From: Planctomycetota bacterium
GTDB taxonomy: Bacteria; Planctomycetota; B15-G4
Length of the DNA: 64,000 bases
Direction of reading: 5' to 3'
NCBI GenBank assembly: GCA_029245865.1
Contig: JAQWOM010000034.1
Location: forward strand, 62,001-126,000
Positions 55,337 through 64,000 of this stretch are shown piece after piece; positions within the stretch are counted from its first letter, which is position 1; every line of letters starts with the position of its first letter. Made by a program: the position numbers and the translations under genes. The notes beneath the pieces are model-generated. The model had not been told where the DNA came from, ran no database searches, and saw only the letters and a program-made list of their open reading frames with translations.

Positions 55337-55987
55337 CTGATCGGGCTCTTTCTGTTCCTTGGTGCGTTGGCACTCGGCGAGCCTCGCGGCGGGCCCGGAA
55401 GACAGCATGAGCTTTCGGGTGCGTGGGCGGTGGATGGCGACACGGTTGTCTTTGACTCCGGAGAGCGCCTGCGCGTGCCTTCGGTCGACTGCCCAGAGGT
55501 CGGAAGGCTAGGGGCGGAAGAGGCGCGCGAGTGGACCCAACGATTCCTGGATCGACTCGGCAGGAATGTACGCTCGGCTGTGAAGACCGAGGGACCGAGA
55601 GACCGCTACGGCCGCTTGCTCATGGATGTGACGTGGGAGGGCGAGAGTCTCTCAAACTCACTGCTCTCGGCCGGCTTGGCGTGGGTGTACCGCAGTCACG
55701 ATCCGGACTTGCTGGCGATTCAAGCCCGTGCCGTGGAACAGAGGCAGGGCGTGCACGTCATCCTTGACCATGCCGTTGCCGACGGGCCCTTCGTGTTGAC
55801 AGCAACAAGCTTTCACCGCCCCAGTTGCGGCTTGATTCGGAAACGGACCGCAGAACTCCCCTGGTCAGCCAGGGCGATTCGGCCTTTCACGGAGGGAAAG
55901 GCTCCTTGCAGGCGCTGTTTGTCCTGGCCGCCCTGGGGGCCATTGGGTGGTCCCGATTTGAGCGGCTCGTTGTTGAAAAAAATCTAG
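55337..55987 (+). CDS. Secreted thermonuclease-family (SNase) protein; start codon uncertain
   Basis: About 216 aa if begun at CTG 55337. The staphylococcal-nuclease core has AVDGDTVVF, LRVPSVDCPEV (with active-site-type Asp), then GPRDRYGRLLMDV, LLSAGLAWVY and ARAVEQRQGVH. After it comes a cysteine module, FHRPSCGLI...PCRRCL, seen in other secreted nucleases and probably metal-binding. The frame has no ATG, GTG or TTG between 54977 and a TTG at 55367. The CTG gives a signal peptide (MIGLFLFLGALALG), while the TTG removes it. The 3' end overlaps the convergent sulfatase-like gene by 4 nt. Confidence 0.72.
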   Translation: MIGLFLFLGALALGEPRGGPGRQHELSGAWAVDGDTVVFDSGERLRVPSVDCPEVGRLGAEEAREWTQRFLDRLGRNVRSAVKTEGPRDRYGRLLMDVTWEGESLSNSLLSAGLAWVYRSHDPDLLAIQARAVEQRQGVHVILDHAVADGPFVLTATSFHRPSCGLIRKRTAELPWSARAIRPFTEGKAPCRRCLSWPPWGPLGGPDLSGSLLKKI

Positions 55988-58293
55988 CCGCCGTCGACAT
56001 AGCCCAGTTCGACGAGGCGTTTTCGGGTCTCCTCGCTGAGCACGGCCTCGTTGTCGCCGTTGTCACTCTGGCGCTCAAGGCTCAGTCGCGTGACGAGATC
56101 ATCGTGCTGGCGGCGGAGTGTTTCGATGGCTCTCTTTTTTTCCTGCTGAAGGTCGACTTTTTCCAGGGGGTCGTTGTGCAGGTCGTAGAGCCGCGTTGGT
56201 TTGGGCACGGGGAGTTCCACGGGAGCCTCGGGGTCGCCTGTGACTAACTTCCACTGACCACTGAAATAAGCGCGCGCAGAGCGCTTGGCCGAGTGCAGTT
56301 CTGCGAGGGCAGGGCTTGGCGTGCCGGGCCCGCCTTTCATGAGGGGCAGCAGGCTGCGACCCTGCATGGCAGGTTGCGCTGGAAGCCCGAGCAATTCGAG
56401 CAAGGTCGGAGCGACGTCAACAAGACTGACCCGTTGGGTGACCTCGCGACCCTCGAGCCCAGGCGCTCGGATGATGAGAGGGATGGCCAGCTGGCTTTGC
56501 CAAAGGCCGTGGCCGTGGCCCACAAGGGGCGTGTCCTGGACGGAGTGTTCAGCAAAATCTTCGCCGTGATCCGATGTGATGACAACGATGGTGTCTTCAG
56601 TGAGTTCCAAGGCATCCAGGGCTTCGAAGAGTTGTCCTAGATGGTTGTCGGCTTCGCGCAACGCGGCATCGTAGAGGTCGATCAGTTGAAGCACTTCGTT
56701 TTGGGAGTACGGGTTTTGCACTTGGTCGGGGAGTGTGCGCAGCGGTTGGACCCAATCTTCTCCCGAGGGGGGGTGACCGAACAGCGTGCGAAGCTCTGGG
56801 CGTGGTCGGTAGTCGTGAACGACAAAGGTGTGCAGGAAGAGAAAGAATGGAAGCTCCTGGTTCTGCTCGATCCATTCGATTGCGGATCGCCAGTGCTGGC
56901 TTTTTCGGGCCGCGACGTAGCGTTGCCCCTCAACCGTGGAGTCAAGATTCTTGAGGGCATGCTTCTCGAGAGCAAGGACCGGGTCGTTGTCGCTGTAGGC
57001 GCGGAATCCGTGTGCGAACCCAAAATCTGCATCCAGGTAACCTCCCCCGGTGAGGCCGCGGGTGGCGTAACCCTCTTCCTGGAGGATCGGTGCAAGTAAT
57101 GGCGTGCGGGTGGTTGAGAGCGCGTGAGCGGGGTGCTCTGCGCCATGAGTGGTGGGGTATTGCCCCGAGAAGAGTGTCGCGTGTGCGGGCAGTGTGTAGG
57201 CGGATGTGCTGGTCGCTTCGCGGAAAAGCACGGCTTCTCGTGCAAAGGCATCGAGGCGCGGCGTTGTGTTTCTCGGATAGCCATAAGCGCCCAGGTGGTC
57301 AGCCCGGGTTGTGTCGAGGCTGATGATGACAAGATTCGGACGGCGAGCACCCTCAATGCATGCCCAGGCTGGCACTGAAATGGCCAGCTTGGCGGCCGCC
57401 CCTGGATCCGTTGCGGAGGAATCGTGGGACGTCTTTTTGTTGCTTATGCTCAGGCGCACTCGGCGGCCTGCGAGGCTTCGTACGTCGAGGCGCAAGGGGC
57501 TCCAGACCTCGACCTTGCTGGGTGCGCGCGCATCGTAGAGTGGCGTGGTGTGCCTGATCTGCGACCCGAGAGCCTGGCTGCCCTTTTCTTTTTCTGAAGA
57601 CTCGCTCGCTTCAACGAGAAGGTGCGAGCCTCCCGTTGAGCGCGCTTCTTTGTCCTGGCCGAGTCGAGGCTCGAGGGTGGCCACGTCAAACTCGAGCCAG
57701 TGAGCATCGGCTGGAACGGCGACGTCGACTTGCCAGTGCTCACCCGGCGCTAACTGGAGAGCTGCCCGGTGATCTCCGTAGATGTCGACATCGGAAAAAC
57801 TCTGCTTTTCCTGAGGGGGGGTGAGAGTGAATCCGCGGGATCCCCACTGCCTCAGGGTGACGCGGAGTAGCTTGCAAGGTCCTCGATGAGCTCGCACTTC
57901 GACGGTCTGATCACTTTTGATCGGGCGCAGCAGATGCTGCATCCGTCCGTCCAGATGAAGACCTGGAATCTCTTCCAGTCGGCGCAGCGCTGCCGTTTGT
58001 TTGCGACTGGTGAGTATGTCGGGCCGCTGCCCTTCGTAAGTTATTTCGAGGGTGTGTTCCTTGCCGACCTCCAGCGGCTGCTCAAAGGCCAAGATGTACG
58101 CCTCACCCTTGCCGAGAGGGAGGTCGTGTGGCTCGTCGAGCAAGACGGTGAAGAGATCCTGATTCGGTTTGGCCAGCGGGACGAGTCTTCGCGGCTGGGG
58201 GCTTTCTGCCTGCGAGTCTGCCCCCTCGCAGCCCGCGAGCGCACAGAGCAGGCCTGAGAGAAAGAGGAGGCTGGCAGAGACGTGACGCGACAT
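55984..58293 (-). CDS. Sulfatase-superfamily lipoprotein hydrolase
   Basis: 769 aa. The N-terminus is a lipoprotein signal with Cys22 (CALAGCEG). Residues 25-315 form a separate, mostly beta N-terminal part. The alkaline-phosphatase-superfamily catalytic domain starts near 318 with NLVIISLDTTRADHLGAYGY, then TLPAHATLFSG and ITSDHGEDFAEH with metal-binding Asp and His. The nucleophile position is Thr367; there is no Cys/Ser-x-Pro-x-Arg, so it should not form formylglycine. A phosphoester hydrolase or phosphotransferase is as likely as a sulfatase. Confidence 0.85.
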   Translation of the reverse strand: MSRHVSASLLFLSGLLCALAGCEGADSQAESPQPRRLVPLAKPNQDLFTVLLDEPHDLPLGKGEAYILAFEQPLEVGKEHTLEITYEGQRPDILTSRKQTAALRRLEEIPGLHLDGRMQHLLRPIKSDQTVEVRAHRGPCKLLRVTLRQWGSRGFTLTPPQEKQSFSDVDIYGDHRAALQLAPGEHWQVDVAVPADAHWLEFDVATLEPRLGQDKEARSTGGSHLLVEASESSEKEKGSQALGSQIRHTTPLYDARAPSKVEVWSPLRLDVRSLAGRRVRLSISNKKTSHDSSATDPGAAAKLAISVPAWACIEGARRPNLVIISLDTTRADHLGAYGYPRNTTPRLDAFAREAVLFREATSTSAYTLPAHATLFSGQYPTTHGAEHPAHALSTTRTPLLAPILQEEGYATRGLTGGGYLDADFGFAHGFRAYSDNDPVLALEKHALKNLDSTVEGQRYVAARKSQHWRSAIEWIEQNQELPFFLFLHTFVVHDYRPRPELRTLFGHPPSGEDWVQPLRTLPDQVQNPYSQNEVLQLIDLYDAALREADNHLGQLFEALDALELTEDTIVVITSDHGEDFAEHSVQDTPLVGHGHGLWQSQLAIPLIIRAPGLEGREVTQRVSLVDVAPTLLELLGLPAQPAMQGRSLLPLMKGGPGTPSPALAELHSAKRSARAYFSGQWKLVTGDPEAPVELPVPKPTRLYDLHNDPLEKVDLQQEKKRAIETLRRQHDDLVTRLSLERQSDNGDNEAVLSEETRKRLVELGYVDGG

Positions 58294-58436
58294 GAAATCT
58301 GGCCGATTGGAGCGAGTTCGCAGTGTAGGGCATGTTTTCTGATCTGCGGGTTTTAGCCAAGGACACGGTCAGAGAGTGGCCCGCAGTCGTTGCTTCCCTC
58401 TGATTCCACGAGAGGGGGCCCAGATATCAAAAGCGA

Positions 58437-58474
58437 CAGGTGAACGACCTGCCTCGGGCGGCTAGCATCGCGTC
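58437..58474 (+). promoter_or_regulatory. Leaderless promoter candidate with palindrome before the HTH-receiver gene
   Basis: A -10 box TAGCAT (58463-58468) lies 6 nt before the ATG at 58475, so the predicted +1 is at the start codon; no Shine-Dalgarno is present. The -35 region is weak (GTGAAC, 58440-58445, 17-nt spacing). An inverted repeat CAGGT (58437-58441) / ACCTG (58447-58451) covers it and could be an operator. Confidence 0.4.
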
Positions 58475-59056
58475 ATGCCTGTAAAGCCCAAGGAGGTCTT
58501 GACGACCGGAGATGTCGCGCGCCTCTGCCGGGTGACTATTCGGACGGTGATCAAGTGGTACGAGCAAGGGCGACTGGAGGGGTATCGCCTTCCAGGATCT
58601 CGTGATCGACGTTTTACGCGGGCCGCCGTGGGGCGCTTTCTGGCCGAGAGTGGGCTGCCGGCAGAATTGCACCGGGAAGGAAGTCCGCTCGTGCTGGTTG
58701 TGGACGACGACGACGGCATTCGAGCGCTTGTCTCGAAGTACCTTGGGAACCTGGGCGTTCTCGAGGTTGATGAAGCCTCGTCAGGCTGGGAAGCCGGATT
58801 GAAAATCGCCTCACGCAAGCCTCGATTGCTTCTTCTGGACTACCGGCTCGGGGACACCACCGGAGATCGCGTCGTCGACACGATTCGCGGCATGAGCGGG
58901 CTTGAGCAGCCCTCGATTGTGATCATGTCTGCCCATCTCACGGACGAGCAAGCTGACCACATTCTTCGGCATGGTGCAGATGCATGGCTGCCGAAGCCTT
59001 TTGACCTCGCAAAGCTTCGTGACACTGTTTACGGGCAACTGGGGATCGCTTCGTGA
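58475..59056 (+). CDS. Regulator with N-terminal MerR/excisionase-type HTH and C-terminal receiver domain
   Basis: 193 aa. Residues 8-58 are an excisionase-type helix-turn-helix: LTTGDVARLCRVTIRTVIKW, then GYRLPGSRDRRF and the last helix. Residues 72-190 are a receiver with DDDD 77-80, phospho-acceptor D122 (LLLLDYRLGD), S152 and K174 (WLPKPFD). The order is the reverse of usual response regulators. No kinase is adjacent. The stop shares one base with the uppP start, so the two are coupled. Confidence 0.88.
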   Translation: MPVKPKEVLTTGDVARLCRVTIRTVIKWYEQGRLEGYRLPGSRDRRFTRAAVGRFLAESGLPAELHREGSPLVLVVDDDDGIRALVSKYLGNLGVLEVDEASSGWEAGLKIASRKPRLLLLDYRLGDTTGDRVVDTIRGMSGLEQPSIVIMSAHLTDEQADHILRHGADAWLPKPFDLAKLRDTVYGQLGIAS

Positions 59057-59847
59057 TGTCGGCGATCTGGGTCGCCCTGGGATCTACGACGGCTCTTTTC
59101 TTGCTCGGCGCGATTCAGGGTGCGACTGAATTTCTACCGGTGTCGAGCAGCGGGCATCTCATTATTTTCGGGCACTGGTTTGGGCTAGAAAGTGGAGAAG
59201 GGCTGTCGCGTGAGATTGCCCTTCACTTTGGCACGCTGCTCGCAGTGATTCTGTTTTGCCGACGTGACATCATATCGATGCTTTCTGCTGGCTCGTCCGG
59301 GCTTTGGAAGTTGGTCCTCGGAGCTTCCGTGGTCACGGCGGGTCTTGGCATTCCGCTGAAAGACAAGATTTCATCTGACCTGAGCGAGCCGTTCACTGCG
59401 GGCTGGTTTCTGCTGGGAACGACTTTTCTTTTGGTCGTGCTGGCACCGCGCTCGGACGAGAAGTTGACGCGCCAGATTGGCCAGGGCACATGGTCACATG
59501 CCTTGATCCTCGGGCTCTTTCAGAGCCTGGCGTTGGCGCCCGGCATCTCACGCGCAGGTGCCACTCTTGTGGGCGCTTTGTTGCTTGGATATGGCCGGCA
59601 AGATGCTGTGCGGATTGCTTTTTTGATCTCAATCCCAGCCGTCGGCGGCGCAGTTCTTCTGGATGCATGGCAGGGCCATGCCCTCGAGTTGGCCCGTGAG
59701 CCCGATATGCTTTCTGCCATGCTCGTGGCATTCCTCGTAGGCATCCTGGCCCTGCGATTCATTGCCGTTCACGTAGACGCCCCCAGCCTTCGCAAGTTCG
59801 GGTACTACACGGGGTTGCTGGGAGTGGCGGCCATCCTGACCGCCTGA
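59056..59847 (+). CDS. uppP: Undecaprenyl-diphosphatase
   Basis: 263 aa, about eight transmembrane helices. It recycles undecaprenyl pyrophosphate for peptidoglycan and other glycans. The family active-site segments are GATEFLPVSSSGHLI and SRAGATLVGALLLG, with the conserved Glu, Ser, His and Arg present. A GTG one codon upstream is an alternative start. It is coupled to the preceding regulator gene and followed by GDP-sugar genes, fitting a surface-glycan theme. Confidence 0.96.
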   Translation: MSAIWVALGSTTALFLLGAIQGATEFLPVSSSGHLIIFGHWFGLESGEGLSREIALHFGTLLAVILFCRRDIISMLSAGSSGLWKLVLGASVVTAGLGIPLKDKISSDLSEPFTAGWFLLGTTFLLVVLAPRSDEKLTRQIGQGTWSHALILGLFQSLALAPGISRAGATLVGALLLGYGRQDAVRIAFLISIPAVGGAVLLDAWQGHALELAREPDMLSAMLVAFLVGILALRFIAVHVDAPSLRKFGYYTGLLGVAAILTA

Positions 59848-59855
59848 TGGGGTAG

Positions 59856-61858
<2,003 letters not shown>

Positions 61859-63085
61859 CGCGCGACAACGGACTGAAGGTGCTGTCCAGGGCAGGTTGTC
61901 GCCTTCCACTCGCGGTGCGTGCGGACCTCGCTTCGATCCACTTCGAACTGCGCTCGCAGTGCATCGAGTAGGTTTGTGAGACCGGCGGCCTGCGCGCTTG
62001 GAACGCGGCCGGTCTCAAAGTTACCCATGAGGCAGACCCCGACATTTCCAATGTTTGCCGAGCCGCCTGCATGGGCTCCCTGGTGCATCAGCCGTCGCCC
62101 TTCCCAGGCTTGCCCGCTCGGATCCACGATGAAGTGGTAGCCGACGTCGGCCCATCCGTTGTCTCCGGTGTGAATGTTTTGAATCTGCTTCAACTGGGCG
62201 ATGGTGTTGAACTGCCCCGGCGCCGGCATGGCTGTGTGGTGAACCGTGATGCTGGTGATCGGCCTCATCGGGACATGGTCGGGCTGAATGTTGCGGGCGC
62301 CCCAGTCTTCTCTGGGCCGGATTCCAGCGAGAATGAGAGAAGGGTTCATGGGGATGACGCCAGCAGGTAGGAAGGCGTCAACGACGCCAGGCGTTGCGGG
62401 GCGCTTTCTTTTCGTCTGATCTCGCAACAGGAGTGTGCGCGTAGAACTCATCTGCGCTCGCCCTTTGTGGTCGAGTCGAGCGATCTGGTCGCTCGCTTGC
62501 GAGAGTTTCCCAGCCGCTTCGCAGGCGACGATCAATGAGCAGCGTATGTCCCGTTCGCGGTTACGGCCCAGGTCTCGTGCACGCAGCGCTCGAGCGTAGT
62601 GATCCATGGCGGATTTGTAGTCCCCCATGTTCATTTCAAGTCGCGCCCACTGCTGAAGGATCTCGCTGCCAACGCCGTTGGCGTTCGGGGAGACTTCTTG
62701 CCATGCGCGGCCAAATGCATTGAGAGCAGAGAGTCTGCGTCCGAGTCGCTCCAGAGCGTGGGCGCGCATGAGTTCGAGCCTGGCGCGTTCGCCTGATTTG
62801 CGAGCGCCCGCAACGTGGCGGCTGAGCGACTCATCAAGAAACTCGACGAGCTTCCCGTTCTGACCATTGCGTTGATATTCGAGCGCTTTCATCTCGACGT
62901 CCGAGCCGCTTGTGACCCAGCGGCTGGTAGAGCGTCCGTCCTCTGCTTGGGAGTCGGGCATCGGGAGAGCACAAGAAGTCGCTGTCAGATTCAGTCCGAC
63001 GGCGAGTAAAGAGGTAGCAACTATGGATGTATGGCGCATGAATGCAGCTTTGCAGGCCGCGTGGTGCGTTTCAATCACCGATCGC

Positions 63086-64000
63086 TCATGGATCATGGCT
63101 CATGGGGTCTGTTTTCATCATCCACGGATGGAGAGCCCACCAGAGGATCCCTGCCCCGGCGGCAATGGCAGCCAAGACGAGGTAACTAGGGGTCAGGCTC
63201 TGGTCTGGCTGATAATTCCAGTCGCTTTCAGAGAGGAGCATGAGGATCAGCCCAAAGGAAAAACGCGCCACGACACTTTGCGCTGACAGAAGTGAGGCGC
63301 GCTCGGCACTGCCGACTCGGTGATTCAGAGAGGTACGCCCCAAGGGCTGCATGATTCCGAAGCTGATCTGCTGCAGGCAGAGGAGTGGAGCGAGCAAGAA
63401 GAGTTGCCCTCCGGAAAGTCCGACGAAAGAGAGGGCGATCAACAGGACGACGAGATATGAAGTCCCTCTCTCTCTCAAGCGCCGATGAAGCGATGCAACG
63501 TAGATGGCCGAGATGCCGGCCACGAGGTTGAGAAGAGAGAGCGTGGCGCCATGCCACCGGAGGTCATGGATGCCTTCTGCAAGCAGTGTCGGCTGATAGA
63601 GTTGGAAGCCGACTCGCAAGAAGACGAAGACCGTTGTGTACCAGCCAACAACCCAGATCACCGGAGGGCGAAGAAGTTGTCGGAGTATCGATGTCCAGCG
63701 CGGGCGATTTCGTTTTTGCGGAGTCTTGCGTACGGAGGGAAGTTTGAGAGCGACGAAAGTCGCAGCGATCATGAGGGCGACACTCAGATCAAAAGCGACG
63801 GCCGTCCCGAAGAAGAAGGCTGCAAATCCTCCGGCTAGATCTGCTGCCGAAACTCCGAACAGTTTCCACCGGTGCGCGACAGCTTCTTCATGTAATGCTG
63901 CGTGTTTTCGGTTCTCCGACAGAACAATTTCGTAGAGGAAGGCGCTGTCCGCACCGGAGATCATGGCGTGTGCTGTTCCTGTAATCCCCATGGCCAGAAG
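63086..64000 (-). CDS. Major facilitator superfamily transporter (5' end outside window)
   Basis: At least 304 residues, open to the window edge. About nine hydrophobic helices are visible, with the mid-protein charged loop after LKLPSVRKTPQKRN and a last segment ending WALHPWMMKTD. The segment GADSAFLYEIVLS near the present N-terminus is an early MFS helix with the acidic residues common in this superfamily. The substrate is unknown. It lies 46 nt upstream of the amidase gene on the same strand, so cotranscription is likely. Confidence 0.85.
   Translation of the reverse strand, partial: LLAMGITGTAHAMISGADSAFLYEIVLSENRKHAALHEEAVAHRWKLFGVSAADLAGGFAAFFFGTAVAFDLSVALMIAATFVALKLPSVRKTPQKRNRPRWTSILRQLLRPPVIWVVGWYTTVFVFLRVGFQLYQPTLLAEGIHDLRWHGATLSLLNLVAGISAIYVASLHRRLRERGTSYLVVLLIALSFVGLSGGQLFLLAPLLCLQQISFGIMQPLGRTSLNHRVGSAERASLLSAQSVVARFSFGLILMLLSESDWNYQPDQSLTPSYLVLAAIAAGAGILWWALHPWMMKTDPMSHDP

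Noticed and set aside
55984-58293. Classical formylglycine sulfatase
   Set aside because: The Cys/Ser-x-Pro-x-Arg motif needed for formylglycine formation is absent at the nucleophile site.

Overview
This window comes from a moderately GC-rich, Gram-negative-type bacterial chromosome and reads as ordinary core genome. There is no rRNA, CRISPR array, transposase or prophage. I infer a member of the PVC group, most likely a planctomycete. The supporting signs are a double-length UvrA (1921 aa, an arrangement known from chlamydiae), a HARE-type winged-helix small protein, a DUF5989-like mini membrane protein, an FG-GAP repeat secreted protein, a large lipoprotein of the sulfatase superfamily, and frequent weak or absent Shine-Dalgarno sites. 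No 16S gene is present to prove this.

Layout. 1-9.0 kb (+): the end of a histidine kinase and its NtrC-type regulator, then dnaK, then a Gld-like ABC exporter set (ATPase, permease, GldG-like protein, DUF4340 protein). 9.0-14.5 kb: purN, an FG-GAP protein, a YggS-type PLP protein, a PQQ-type propeller and tilS. 14.5-18.4 kb (+): gap-pgk-rpe-accD, followed by tRNA-Asn. 18.8-22.2 kb (+): a HARE protein, a corrinoid adenosyltransferase, a DUF423 protein, tgt and a DUF4097-like lipoprotein. 22.3-28.2 kb (+): an ArsR-methyltransferase fusion with S-adenosylhomocysteinase, then mrp-DUF971-glyA and a PolB-like exonuclease. 28.2-31.0 kb (-): a small basic protein and purC-purE-mtnA. 31.25-49.2 kb (+): twelve closely packed genes (galE, a metallo-beta-lactamase, dacB, suhB-like, double uvrA, XPB helicase, XPB partner, ThiE-like, thiL, tsaE, a secreted protein, TolC-like). 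49.1-50.0 kb (-): nadD and a DUF5989-like protein. 50.2-55.99 kb (+): a YfhO-like protein, dinB, ald and a nuclease, with tRNA-Val on the minus strand. 55.98-58.3 kb (-): a sulfatase-like lipoprotein. 58.5-61.9 kb (+): an HTH-receiver regulator, uppP, gmd and rmd. 61.8-64.0 kb (-): a lipoprotein amidase and a truncated MFS transporter.

The most notable signals are: (a) a tightly coupled repair block in which double UvrA (perfect 11-nt Shine-Dalgarno match) overlaps an XPB-type helicase by 4 nt, followed by a partner that shares a domain with it; (b) an ArsR-methyltransferase gene with a near-consensus promoter placed so that transcription should start at its ATG, with a 7-bp inverted repeat bracketing the -10 box, directly upstream of the SAH hydrolase gene; (c) a regulator with DNA-binding domain first and receiver second, also apparently leaderless. 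All functions are inferred from visible motifs and family knowledge; no searches were run.
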